A DNA stretch of 64,000 nt from JAICNG01 sp035249985 (lineage in GTDB: Bacteria > Gemmatimonadota > Gemmatimonadetes > Gemmatimonadales > Gemmatimonadaceae): assembly GCA_035249985.1 (NCBI GenBank), contig DATFFP010000051.1:1-64000 (forward strand). The letters are read 5' to 3'. A program made the translations under genes and the position numbers. Below, piece after piece: positions 50,293 to 59,280 of the stretch (its first letter is position 1; each line of letters starts with the position of its first letter). The notes below the pieces were generated by a model, which searched no databases, was not told the origin of the DNA, and worked only from the letters and a program-made list of their open reading frames with translations.

Positions 50293-51933
50293 ATGCGGTA
50301 TCGTGCGTTCGTCGCGCTCGCCACGATGGCGGCTGCGCTCGTCACCGGCGGATGGTTTCTTCAGCGCGGGCTCGATGGGACGACGAGCGCCGTGAATGGC
50401 GCGCGCCTCTTCGATCAGGTCGTGTCGCATGTGGCCGACCGATATGTCGATTCGCTCTCGCAGGACAGCATCTACCGCGAAGCGCTGCAGGGAATGCTGC
50501 GGGAGCTGCACGACCCCTACACGGTCTTCCTGTCCGGGGATCGCCTCGCCCGTCTCAACGAGAACACGAGTGGCCGATACGCCGGCCTCGGCGTTCAAAT
50601 CGACGTGCGCGACGGGTGGATCACCGTCGTCTCACCGCTCCCCGACTCGCCTGCCGAGCGCGCTGGGATTCAGACGGGCGACCGGATCGTCGAAATGGAA
50701 GGGCGATCGACGCAGGGATGGTCGGTCGACGAAGCCCAGCGCGAGCTTCGCGGTCCCAAGGGATCGCGCGTCAACATCATGGTGGAGCGATCGGGCCTGG
50801 AGTCACTGCTGCCATTCCGCCTGACGAGGGCAGATATCCAGGTGCATGCCGTGCGCCGCACTGATCTGCTGCCCGGCAACGTGGGGTATCTCGACATCGA
50901 CGTGTTCAGCGAGCAGACCGCGAGGGAGCTGGAGAAGGAGATCCAGAACATGCGGAAGCGCGGGCTCCGCGCGCTCATTCTGGACTTGCGCCGGAATCCG
51001 GGAGGCCTGCTCGAGCAGGGTGTCGCCGTCTCCGACCTGTTTCTGAACCGCGGCCAGGAGATCGTCTCGATGCGCGGTCGTGCGTACGGGGCCACACGCG
51101 ACTTCGCCGATGAAGGGCAGCAGCCCTGGCCCGATCTTCCGATGGTGGTGCTCGTCGATGAAGGGAGTGCGAGTGCCTCGGAGATCGTCGCCGGTGCGCT
51201 TCAGGATCACGATCGCGCCGCGATTCTCGGGGAGACGACGTTCGGCAAGGGGAGTGCGCAGTCGGTCTTCGCACTGCCCGACGGGGGCGCCCTCAAGCTG
51301 ACCACCGCGCGCTGGTTCACGCCCGTTGGGCGCAGCATCCAGAAGCCACGTCCCTCGGACGATGAGGAGGATGGCGTGGAGGCGCCGGAGGACGACGCGG
51401 CCCCGACGATCGCGGGCGAGATTCCGCTCGCCGACCGCACGGCCTATCGGACCGATGCCGGCCGCGTCATCTACGGGGGCGGTGGCATTACGCCCGACCT
51501 CTTCGTCTCGGATGATCCGGCGGAGCACGAGCTCGCGCTTCAGCGCGCGCTTGGTGATCAGGTTGGCCGGTTCCGCGATGCGCTGACGGCATATGCGCTG
51601 TCGGTCAAGACGTCGCGCGCGGTGGCATCGCCGGATTTTCGTGTCACGCCGGCGATGCTCGATGCATTCCGGCAGCTGCTCGAGAGCCGCGGCATCACGA
51701 TCGCGCGCGACGACTGGGACGCAGCCAGCCCCTTCGTCACCCGCCTCCTCACCTACGAGGTCGCGCGCTACGTGTTCGGCGTGCAGGCCGAGCTCCGGCG
51801 GCGGCTCGAGGAGGATCGGGCCGTGCTCACCGCTCGCGAGTTGCTCGCGGGTGATGTAACGCAGCGCACCGTCCTCGATCGCGCAGCGGCCAAGCGAGCG
51901 GCAAAGCAGGAGGATCTGCCCGGCGCCTCATGA
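50293..51933 (+). CDS. S41-family C-terminal processing peptidase
   Basis: About 546 residues (553 from ATG 50272). The order is: N-terminal membrane helix (FVALATMAAALVTGGWFL), helical linker, PDZ domain (about 100-175, YAGLGVQI and PAERAGIQTGDRIVEM), then the S41 core. The core has the catalytic Ser in GSASASEIVAGAL (about 300) and the general-base Lys in TFGKGSAQ (about 326). It cleaves periplasmic proteins near their C-termini. A region rich in Asp/Glu after RSIQKPR (about 365-385) and about 150 extra C-terminal residues are longer than in small CtpA. ATG 50293 is preferred for its AGAGG. Confidence 0.92.
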   Translation: MRYRAFVALATMAAALVTGGWFLQRGLDGTTSAVNGARLFDQVVSHVADRYVDSLSQDSIYREALQGMLRELHDPYTVFLSGDRLARLNENTSGRYAGLGVQIDVRDGWITVVSPLPDSPAERAGIQTGDRIVEMEGRSTQGWSVDEAQRELRGPKGSRVNIMVERSGLESLLPFRLTRADIQVHAVRRTDLLPGNVGYLDIDVFSEQTARELEKEIQNMRKRGLRALILDLRRNPGGLLEQGVAVSDLFLNRGQEIVSMRGRAYGATRDFADEGQQPWPDLPMVVLVDEGSASASEIVAGALQDHDRAAILGETTFGKGSAQSVFALPDGGALKLTTARWFTPVGRSIQKPRPSDDEEDGVEAPEDDAAPTIAGEIPLADRTAYRTDAGRVIYGGGGITPDLFVSDDPAEHELALQRALGDQVGRFRDALTAYALSVKTSRAVASPDFRVTPAMLDAFRQLLESRGITIARDDWDAASPFVTRLLTYEVARYVFGVQAELRRRLEEDRAVLTARELLAGDVTQRTVLDRAAAKRAAKQEDLPGAS

Positions 51934-52808
51934 CCCGCGACCGGGTGTTCATCCTCGGCGCCGGGCGGGCAGGGCGGAGCCTCGCACGTGCCCTTCGCGC
52001 CGGCGGGGTACAGGTCACCGGGCTTCATGGCAGGCACGCTGACGTCGCTGAGGGCATCACCGCCGGCGCACCGCCCGGGTCGTTAGGCTCCGCGACGTGC
52101 GTGCTCGTGACCGTCCGGGATGCGCAGCTCGAGGGCGCCCTCGAGACGCTGACAACCGCCGCCATCGCGCCGGCTGCCATCGTTCTGCATGCCAGCGGCA
52201 GCGTCGACCCCACGGGCCTTGGTGCGCTTCGACGCAGCGGACACCCGTGCGGCACCTTCCACCCGCTCGTCGCGCTCTCCGACCCGGAGCACGCACCGCA
52301 GACGCTCCGCGGCGCGTGGATCGGCATCGACGGCGATCCGGAAGCACGAACGCTGTCCGAGCGCCTGGCGGCCGCGGTGGCGGCGAATGTGCTCTACATC
52401 CCTCCGGGTGAGAAGGCGCGTTACCACGCCGCCGCCGTCTTCGCGTCGAACTTTCCGACCGTGCTCATGTGTCTCGCCGAGGAGCTGCTACGCGACGCGG
52501 GGATCGCTTCGGACGTCGCACGGCGAGCCCTGCATCCGCTCTTCGCCTCGGCGGTCGAGAATCTGCGGAGCGGGGCTGGCGCGAGCGCGCTCACGGGGCC
52601 GATCGTCCGCGGCGATGCCGATACGATCGCGCGGCACCTGGATGCGCTGCGCACGCATCCCGACACGCTCGATGCCTATCGAGCACTCTCGCGTGCGGCC
52701 TTGCGGTGGGTTCGGGAGGGTGGAACGTCCGACCATGGCCGGCTGGACGAGATCGAACGGCTGCTTCGTATTACTGATCGATTACCTTCGTCCCCGACGG
52801 TGGCGTAA
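51930..52808 (+). CDS. Rossmann-fold protein with DUF2520 domain
   Basis: 292 residues: an N-terminal NAD(P)-type Rossmann domain (VFILGAGRAGRSLARAL) and a C-terminal helical DUF2520 domain (GTFHPLVALSDPEHA, KARYHAAAVFASNF, NLRSGAGASALTGPIVRGD). Relatives are annotated as 6-phosphogluconate-dehydrogenase-like and often lie beside panC or panB genes, but no pantothenate gene is here. Function unknown. It overlaps the ctp stop by ATGA, and its 3' end overlaps the convergent lolA by 38 bases. Confidence 0.86.
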   Translation: MTRDRVFILGAGRAGRSLARALRAGGVQVTGLHGRHADVAEGITAGAPPGSLGSATCVLVTVRDAQLEGALETLTTAAIAPAAIVLHASGSVDPTGLGALRRSGHPCGTFHPLVALSDPEHAPQTLRGAWIGIDGDPEARTLSERLAAAVAANVLYIPPGEKARYHAAAVFASNFPTVLMCLAEELLRDAGIASDVARRALHPLFASAVENLRSGAGASALTGPIVRGDADTIARHLDALRTHPDTLDAYRALSRAALRWVREGGTSDHGRLDEIERLLRITDRLPSSPTVA

Positions 52809-53421
52809 AACGGAAGGCCGACGCGGGGATGGTGGGATTGAGCGTCAGCCTGGTGATCGTCACCCGCCTGACGACCTCGCTCGGCTCGGTGAGCTCGAAC
52901 TGACGGATCAGTGCATCCGCGCTGTCGACCCACACCACCGCCTTCGTGAAAGCCGCGTCGACTCCTGGCTTCGGCACCAGAGACAGAACGCGCGCCGCTC
53001 TTCCATTCACCTTCTCTCGTCCGAGGTCGGTCACGTTGAATCGTGACGACGGCGCATCGAGGAACTGTGCGGTGAGGTCCGGCGACCCGGCGACGCCACT
53101 GGCGATGCGCTGGCGAATCACCTGGCCGGGTATGCTGCTCGGGAGATAGAACCACACCCACGAGCCGTCGGCGACGATGCGGTCTCCCGCAGGATCGGTG
53201 AAGCGCACCGACACGTGGTTCGGGCGCCGCTGCACCATCTCGCCCGCCGAGCTCACCGTTTGCCCAAGCAGCGGATTCGTGATCGTCTGCGTGAACGACG
53301 CGCGGACCGTCTTGACGTTCTTGTACGCCCGCACCGCGCGATCGAGCACCGCCGTGGGTGATTGCGCGGCAACCGGTGCGGCAACGGTGACGAGGGCAAT
53401 GGCAAGAACGCGTGCTCGCAT
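52771..53421 (-). CDS. lolA: Outer-membrane lipoprotein carrier protein LolA
   Basis: 216 residues: signal peptide (RVLAIALVTVAAPVAAQ) and a LolA fold with VRASFTQTITNPLLGQTVSSAG, SVRFTDPAGDRIVADGSWVW and the late FRFTPPSGTKVID. LolA ferries lipoproteins across the periplasm from LolCDE to the outer membrane, complementing lnt at 37922. It lies 84 bases downstream of aroF on the same strand, separated by repeat J, so it is probably transcribed separately. Confidence 0.92.
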   Translation of the reverse strand: MRARVLAIALVTVAAPVAAQSPTAVLDRAVRAYKNVKTVRASFTQTITNPLLGQTVSSAGEMVQRRPNHVSVRFTDPAGDRIVADGSWVWFYLPSSIPGQVIRQRIASGVAGSPDLTAQFLDAPSSRFNVTDLGREKVNGRAARVLSLVPKPGVDAAFTKAVVWVDSADALIRQFELTEPSEVVRRVTITRLTLNPTIPASAFRFTPPSGTKVIDQ

Positions 53422-53446
53422 GACGGTACTCGGTGAGGGGTGACCA

Positions 53447-53489
53447 GAGGAACGAGGAATGAGAGAGCGGATCGACTTCCTCGTTCCTC
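53447..53489. repeat. Short intergenic inverted repeat J
   Basis: A perfect 13-bp stem, GAGGAACGAGGAA / TTCCTCGTTCCTC, with a 17-base loop. The arms contain the repeated word GAGGAA. It lies between the aroF stop (53506) and the lolA start (53421), in terminator position for the six-gene minus-strand operon. A TTTCTCGCTC run follows only on the other strand. Confidence 0.75.
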
Positions 53490-53505
53490 ATTTCTCGCTC
53501 TAGTT

Positions 53506-54558
53506 CTACGCCACCCCTGCCGTCGAGGTTCCCGGAACTGGCGTTATGGTGCGCCCAATGGCGGTCGCGATCGTGCGGAGCTCGCCGACCAGCTCCGCGA
53601 ACTGCTCCGGGAAGAGCGACTGCGCCCCATCCGAGAGCGCGCGCTCCGGGTTGGGATGTACCTCGACGAGGATGCCATCGGCGCCAGCGGCGACCGCGGC
53701 ACGCGCCATCGGGATCACCTTGTCGCGCAGCCCCGTGCCATGGCTCGGGTCGGCGAGAATCGGCAGGTGCGACAGCTTGTGCACGATGGGAATCGCCGTG
53801 AGGTCGAGCATGTTACGCGCCGCCGTATCGAAGCTCCGCACTCCGCGCTCGCACAGGATGACCTGCGCATTGCCTTCGCTCAGCACATACTCGGCGCTCA
53901 ACAGGAGATCGGTGATCGTCGCCGCCAGGCCACGCTTGAGCAGGACCGGCCTGCCTAACCGTCCCACCGTGCGCAGCAGCGAATAGTTCTGCATGTTGCG
54001 CGCGCCGATCTGAATGCAGTCCGCGTACTCGGCGACGAGCTCGGCCCCTTCATCATCCATCGCTTCGGTGACGATGGCGAGGCCCGTTTCTCGTTTCGCG
54101 AGGGCGAGCATCTCGAGTCCGCGCTTGCCAAGGCCCTGAAACGAGTACGGTGAGCTGCGCGGCTTGAACGCGCCGCCGCGGAGACACGATGCTCCCGCGG
54201 CGCGGACGGCCCGCGCTGCCGCGATGATCTGCTCTTCCGACTCCACCGAGCAAGGCCCGGCGATGAGTGTGATGTCATCACCGCCGACGTGCACCCCGGG
54301 CGCGATCGTGACGACCGTGTTGTCGGGATGCCACTCGCGCGACGCCTGCTTGTACGGCTTCGTGACGTGAATGACCTGCGCCACCCCAGGCAGCGTCTCG
54401 AATCGCGCGCCCTCGACGCGCCCGTCGTTACCGACGAGACCAACGGCCGTGCGCTGTGAGCCAGGCATCGGGCGAGCCTGGTAGCCGAGCTCCTCGATCA
54501 GCCTGACGACGCCAGCGACCTGCTCCGACGTGGCTCCGTGCTCCATCACAACGAGCAT
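53506..54558 (-). CDS. aroF: 3-deoxy-7-phosphoheptulonate synthase, type I with regulatory domain
   Basis: 350 residues. An N-terminal ferredoxin-like regulatory domain (about 1-70, MLVVMEHGATSEQVAGVV) is followed by the DAHP synthase barrel: IAGPCSVESEEQ, CLRGGAFKPRSSPYSFQGLG, QIGARNMQNYSLL, LKRGLAATI and DPSHGTGLRD. This layout is that of Thermotoga-type synthase, in which the extra domain gives feedback inhibition by aromatic amino acids. First step of the shikimate pathway. Start at 54558 in a TAATG overlap with the preceding gene. Confidence 0.95.
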   Translation of the reverse strand: MLVVMEHGATSEQVAGVVRLIEELGYQARPMPGSQRTAVGLVGNDGRVEGARFETLPGVAQVIHVTKPYKQASREWHPDNTVVTIAPGVHVGGDDITLIAGPCSVESEEQIIAAARAVRAAGASCLRGGAFKPRSSPYSFQGLGKRGLEMLALAKRETGLAIVTEAMDDEGAELVAEYADCIQIGARNMQNYSLLRTVGRLGRPVLLKRGLAATITDLLLSAEYVLSEGNAQVILCERGVRSFDTAARNMLDLTAIPIVHKLSHLPILADPSHGTGLRDKVIPMARAAVAAGADGILVEVHPNPERALSDGAQSLFPEQFAELVGELRTIATAIGRTITPVPGTSTAGVA

Positions 54559-55325
54559 TACCGCTCCTCGATCTCCATGGACCACCCGTCTTCCGCGAGC
54601 ACGAGCGCCCCATCGAATCGCTCGTGAACGATGCCGCGAATGTCTACCTGCTCCACGGGCGGGTAGAAGTGCGTCAGTACCAGCGTCCGGGGTCGTGCGA
54701 CCGCCGCGAGGTCACCACATCGGCTCGGCGTGAGGTGGATGGCCATCTCCCGATCGTCCGGCAGCGAGCACTCTGCAAGGAGAAGATCGCATCCCGACGC
54801 CCACCGTCCAAGTCCCTCGTCGAATCCCGTGTCGCCGGTGTACACCACTCGTCGTCCCCCATGCACGACGTCGTACGCCACGCTCTCCTCGGTGTGCGGG
54901 ACCTTGAACGCACTCAAGCGCACGTCGCCGCCGAGCGCAACGACGGCGCCGGGTGCTGTCTCGTTGATCCGAACCGGATACCCGGGCTCGCGCACCCACG
55001 CCCCGAACGCGTCCGCAAACCGCGTCAGGAGCGCGTCGATACCGGGCGGCCCAATGATGTCGACAGGAGCAGTGCGTGGCTGGGCCGCGCCATGCCGCCA
55101 GGCGAAGATCAGGAACGCGAGATCGCTCAGGTGGTCGGCGTGAAAGTGCGTGATCGCGACATGCGTGATCGCCATCCAGTCGACGCCCGCGCGCGCCAGC
55201 CGATGGACGACGCCACTGCCGCAGTCGAGCAGCACCGAGACCTGACCGGTTGTCACCAGATGACCCGCACACACGCGCGACGGTGATGGCGTCACGGTCC
55301 CCGTACCGACCGTCGTGAGGCGCAT
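54558..55325 (-). CDS. Metallo-beta-lactamase-fold hydrolase, RNase Z-like
   Basis: 255 residues. The motif HFHADH (about 60-65) is followed by the metal ligands in VYTGDTG and the late LTHFYPP, with LLLAECSLPD between. This is the RNase Z/arylsulfatase-like branch. It lacks an obvious exosite insertion, so tRNA processing is not assured. One-base overlaps (TAATG) on both sides bind it to aroF and to the small sorting-domain gene. Confidence 0.86.
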   Translation of the reverse strand: MRLTTVGTGTVTPSPSRVCAGHLVTTGQVSVLLDCGSGVVHRLARAGVDWMAITHVAITHFHADHLSDLAFLIFAWRHGAAQPRTAPVDIIGPPGIDALLTRFADAFGAWVREPGYPVRINETAPGAVVALGGDVRLSAFKVPHTEESVAYDVVHGGRRVVYTGDTGFDEGLGRWASGCDLLLAECSLPDDREMAIHLTPSRCGDLAAVARPRTLVLTHFYPPVEQVDIRGIVHERFDGALVLAEDGWSMEIEER

Positions 55326-55753
55326 TAGCGACCGAGAAAGAGCATCCGACGGACCATGTCCGCACCGTCGGCGCGCATGCGCAGGAGATAGACGCCCGGG
55401 GGAACGAAGCCGCCGTCAGCGGCGGTGCCATCCCATATGAAGCGGCCGTCGCAGCCGAAGCCGTTGGGGATGTCGCCGGTACCCCGACCGTAACGCCCCG
55501 CGGGGAGCTGCCCAGGAGCTTGCGCCGAGGGGACGAGCGTGCGTACGACGTTGCCGCGGATGTCGAGCACCTGGAGGTGCACGGTCGTCTCCCGCGCGAG
55601 ATCGAACCACAGGCACGTGGACAGGATGCCGTCGGAGGGAAACGGATTCGGAAAATTCTGATAGAGCAGGGTCGCGCGCGGCGGCTCACTCGTCTGCGCC
55701 TGCGCGATTCCGGCACACAGGAGGAGCGCGCAGGCGGCCACCGCGCGGATCAT
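55325..55753 (-). CDS. Stand-alone T9SS/FlgD-like C-terminal domain protein
   Basis: 142 residues: a signal peptide (AVAACALLLCAGIAQAQ) and then directly a domain with YQNFPNPFPSDG, FDLARETTVHLQVLDIRGNVV, WDGTAADGGFVPPGVYLLRM. This is the pattern of the Ig-like domain in FlgD and of type IX secretion sorting domains, which normally form only the last 80-100 residues of a large secreted protein. Two Cys (LSTCLW and GFGCDGRF) may form a disulphide. It overlaps smc by ATGA and the metallo-hydrolase by TAATG. Role unknown. Confidence 0.8.
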   Translation of the reverse strand: MIRAVAACALLLCAGIAQAQTSEPPRATLLYQNFPNPFPSDGILSTCLWFDLARETTVHLQVLDIRGNVVRTLVPSAQAPGQLPAGRYGRGTGDIPNGFGCDGRFIWDGTAADGGFVPPGVYLLRMRADGADMVRRMLFLGR

Positions 55754-58700
55754 GCCCCTGCGCCGACGGCCGCCTCGTCCGCTTCCAGTCGTCCCTCGAT
55801 GGCCTCGTCGACCGACGCCCCGCCGCGCAGCCGCACGCTCACCAGCGATGACACGCCCGGCTCCTGCATCGTAACGCCATACACGGCGTCCGCGGCTTCG
55901 GTCGTGGTGCGCGGATTGTGGGTGATGACGATGAACTGTGTGCTCTGCTTGAACTGGTTCAGCATGCGAACGAAACGCCCAATGTTCTGGTCATCGAGCG
56001 GCGCATCGACCTCGTCCAGCAGGCAGAAGGGGCTTGGCTTCGTGAGAAAGATGCCGAACAGCAGCGACAACGCGACCAGCGCGCGCTCGCCGCTCGACAG
56101 CAAGTGAATCCGTTGCGTGCGCTTGCCACGCGGCGAGGCGTGAATCTCGATGTCGCAGTCGAGTGGTGTCTCGGGATGCTCGAGGCGCAGATCGCATTCA
56201 CCACCGCCGAACAACGTCATGAAGATCTGGCGAAAGTTCTCTCGCACCTGCGTGAACGTGGCGAGGAACAGCTCGCGCGCCGTGGAGTCGATCTCGCGAA
56301 TCGCCTGTTGGAGCGAGCTCCGCGCGGCGGCGAGATCGGCGCGCTGCGTGCTGAGGAAGTCGAGTCGCTTCACTTCCTCCTCGTGCTCCTCGATCGCCAG
56401 CGGGTTCACCGGTCCCATCGCCTCGAGCTGCTCGCGAATCGCCTCGAGCTCGGCTCGCAGCCCTTGATCTTCTCCTTCCACCGCCGTGTGCGAGGCGAGC
56501 ATCTCGTCGAGCGGACGCCGCCACTCCGCCTCCAGACGCTCGCGAATGGCCGTGCGCCGACCCGACAGCTCCGTCAAGCGAAGCTCCGCGTGATGCAGCT
56601 CGTCGCCGAGCGATGTCGCGAGGCGGCGCGCGTCGTCGACCGCTCGCTCCGCCTCGTCCAGCGCCGCGTCAGCCTGGCGAACCCCGTCCTCCGAGCGGGC
56701 GAGGCGCGCACGACCATCGGCGAATGTGGCCCGGCGCGTCTCGAGATCCGACTGCCACTCCGCCATGCGACCAGCGAGCACGCTATCGGTCGACGTGATG
56801 TCGGTCAGCTCGGCCAGGAGTTGCCGGAGACGGGCGGTGGCGACATCCGCCTCATCGGCCAGGTGCCGCTCGCGGTCGCGCGCGACCTGAAGCCGGGCCT
56901 GCGCCTGAGCGACTTCCACCTGGCCGCGCGTGCGCGCTTCCCGCACCTCATCCTGCTCCGCTTCCAGCGCAACCAGACGCGTGCGCCACTCGGACAACGA
57001 GCCGGATGCGACATCGAGCGCGTTCGTCAGCTCTTCGAGGCGCTGATCGAGCTCTGCGGCCCGGGCCGAAAGGTCGCTTCGGCGAGACGTTAGGCGCTCG
57101 ACGAGCGTATCGAGCGCCTCCAGCTCGCGGGTGGCTCGTCTGACGTCGCGCTCGGCCTCGGCGCGTCGCTCGTCGGTGCGACGGACCTGCTGATGCGCAC
57201 CCTGACTCAGGTCACCCGCTTCCGTCGTCCCGCGCTCCGCGACGTCGAGCGCAGCGCGTGCAGCGTCCGCTTCCGCGTTGGCCGCCTGACGAGCGGCGTC
57301 GCTGGCACCCAGCTCGGCACGGAGCTCGAACAGTTCCGCCCGGCGGCGCAGCGGTCCTGGGCCAGCCGTGCGGCCCGGCAGCCACACGGCGCCTCGGCTG
57401 TCGAGAAACGCCGCGCCTTCATCGATGGGGCGCACCTGTCCCAGAAGTGAGCGCACCCATGGGCGCGCGACTTCCTGAGCCTCCAGCATTCCGGCGAGGG
57501 CGTCGCTGATCTCCCAGTCGGGATCGGCGGCATCGAGGGGCAGGAGGAGCAACGGGCCGGGATTCGTCGTCGCATGCCACGCGCGGACGCTATCCGCCGC
57601 CTCGGCATCGCGCACCAACACCGCATGCACGCTCGGCCCAAGGAAGCGCTCCACAAGGATGGCGCCCGTGGCCTCGGCGGTGATGAAATCGGACAACGGT
57701 CCGAGAATGGCGCCATCCCCAAAGCGGGCGCGCTCCTGGAGCAGCTTGGCGGCGGCTGGCGCGAGCCCAACGCGCTCGCGCTCGAGCGTCTCCAGCGCGT
57801 TGACGCGACCGAGCAGGCTCGTGTGTGCCTCCTCTGCTCTGAACAGCTCGTCGCGCGCAGCGCTCTCCCGCGCCCTCGCGTCAGTGGCCGCCGTTCTCGC
57901 GACGACGAGCGCGTCCTCGGCCATCAGCGCCGCTGTCTTCGCCTCCTCCAGATCCCGCTCGGCAAGGTCCAGACGCGCTGTCGCGAGCGACAGCGCCTCG
58001 GCCAGCGTCTCGCGCTCTTCACGGAGACCGTCGATTCGCTGCCCGAGCTCCTCGATCTCGCGCGTCGCGCCCTCCCGATCGAGCTCCAGTCGCCGCCGCT
58101 CGTCACGAAGCTCGCGCATGGCGCGCTCGGAGTCCTCTGTCGAGCGCCGCGCGTCGGCGACCTGTGTGCGGGCGGCGTCCTCCGCTTCCATGCGCTGCGC
58201 GAGCGACTCCTGCGCCGCGGCCAGCTCGGCCTCCAGCCTCGCGCGTTCCGTCGCAGCGCCTTCACGATCGGCGGCGAGGCGCGAGCCGCGCTCCTCGCCC
58301 GCCCGTCGCTCTTCTTCGGCGCGCTCGCGTCGCGCCATCGCATTGCGCTGACGCTCCTCGGCCACCGCGATCTCACTCTCGAGGCGCAGCACATCTTCCT
58401 GTTGGGCGCTGACGAGACGGGCCAGCTCTGCACGCTGTCCCTCCGCCGCCGCGCGCGCGTGATGCGCTTCTTCCCGGGCGCGTTCCGCGACGCGCATGCG
58501 TTCGTCCGAGCGCGGCACGTCCGCGCGGAGCGCGACCACGCGCTCCTCGAGCTGAACGAGCTCCTCGCTCCACGCTTCCATGTCACGCGACACGAGCGTC
58601 AGCTCGAGCGCGAAGCGGCGCGCCGTGAGCTCCGTGTGTCGCTCGGCACGCTTGCGCTGCCGTGCGAGCGAGCGAACCTGACTCTGCACCTCGTTGATGA

Positions 58701-59280
58701 GGTCATCGAGTCTCGAGAGATCGAGCGTCGTCTCCTCGAGGCGGCGCTCCGTGCTGCGCTTGCGGTCGCGGTAGAGACCCACGCCGGCGGCCTCCTCGAA
58801 GAGCTCACGCCGGTCGTCGGGGCGGTCGGAGAGCAGCGCGTCGATCATCCTCGCTTCGATGACGACACCCGAATCGGCGCCGAGTCCCGTGCCACGCACG
58901 AGATCCTGAATGTCGCGGAGACGACAGGGCGCGCGATTGAGCAGGTAGTCGCTCTCGCCGCTTCTCGACAGGCGGCGAGTGATCACGACTTCCTTGAACG
59001 GCACTGGCAGTGCGCCGTCGTCATTCTCGAAGTGAAGCGACACCTCGGCAATGTTCACCGGCCGGCGCGCCGATGAGCCCTGGAAGATGACCTCTTCCAT
59101 CTTCGCTCCGCGCAGCAGCCGCGCGCGCTGCTCGCCGAGGACCCAGCGAACCGCGTCGGAAACGTTCGACTTGCCGCAGCCATTCGGGCCGACGATCGCC
59201 GTGACGCCCGACTCGAAATCGAGATCGACGTGGTCGGCGAACGACTTGAATCCGTGGAGCTCGAGCTTGCGCAGTCGCAC
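55750..59280 (-). CDS. smc: Chromosome segregation ATPase SMC
   Basis: 1176 residues, normal SMC length. Walker A is GPNGCGKSN (31-39). Two long coiled coils (about 165-490 and 660-1010) flank a hinge (about 500-650, GAILGPLSDFITAE to VWLPGR). The C-terminal head has signature LSSGERALVALSLLF (usually LSGGEKALTAL) and Walker B LLDEVDAPLDD. SMC with ScpAB compacts and separates chromosomes. No scpA or scpB is in the window. GTG start directly after the upstream stop (TAG GTG). Confidence 0.96.
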   Translation of the reverse strand: MRLRKLELHGFKSFADHVDLDFESGVTAIVGPNGCGKSNVSDAVRWVLGEQRARLLRGAKMEEVIFQGSSARRPVNIAEVSLHFENDDGALPVPFKEVVITRRLSRSGESDYLLNRAPCRLRDIQDLVRGTGLGADSGVVIEARMIDALLSDRPDDRRELFEEAAGVGLYRDRKRSTERRLEETTLDLSRLDDLINEVQSQVRSLARQRKRAERHTELTARRFALELTLVSRDMEAWSEELVQLEERVVALRADVPRSDERMRVAERAREEAHHARAAAEGQRAELARLVSAQQEDVLRLESEIAVAEERQRNAMARRERAEEERRAGEERGSRLAADREGAATERARLEAELAAAQESLAQRMEAEDAARTQVADARRSTEDSERAMRELRDERRRLELDREGATREIEELGQRIDGLREERETLAEALSLATARLDLAERDLEEAKTAALMAEDALVVARTAATDARARESAARDELFRAEEAHTSLLGRVNALETLERERVGLAPAAAKLLQERARFGDGAILGPLSDFITAEATGAILVERFLGPSVHAVLVRDAEAADSVRAWHATTNPGPLLLLPLDAADPDWEISDALAGMLEAQEVARPWVRSLLGQVRPIDEGAAFLDSRGAVWLPGRTAGPGPLRRRAELFELRAELGASDAARQAANAEADAARAALDVAERGTTEAGDLSQGAHQQVRRTDERRAEAERDVRRATRELEALDTLVERLTSRRSDLSARAAELDQRLEELTNALDVASGSLSEWRTRLVALEAEQDEVREARTRGQVEVAQAQARLQVARDRERHLADEADVATARLRQLLAELTDITSTDSVLAGRMAEWQSDLETRRATFADGRARLARSEDGVRQADAALDEAERAVDDARRLATSLGDELHHAELRLTELSGRRTAIRERLEAEWRRPLDEMLASHTAVEGEDQGLRAELEAIREQLEAMGPVNPLAIEEHEEEVKRLDFLSTQRADLAAARSSLQQAIREIDSTARELFLATFTQVRENFRQIFMTLFGGGECDLRLEHPETPLDCDIEIHASPRGKRTQRIHLLSSGERALVALSLLFGIFLTKPSPFCLLDEVDAPLDDQNIGRFVRMLNQFKQSTQFIVITHNPRTTTEAADAVYGVTMQEPGVSSLVSVRLRGGASVDEAIEGRLEADEAAVGAGA

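Noticed and set aside
57574..59076. A 500-codon open frame antisense to smc
   Set aside because: It is the complement of a coiled-coil coding region rich in Glu, Arg and Ala codons. Its product is low-complexity (LLRR- and HRAL-like) with no motif, and smc itself is complete.
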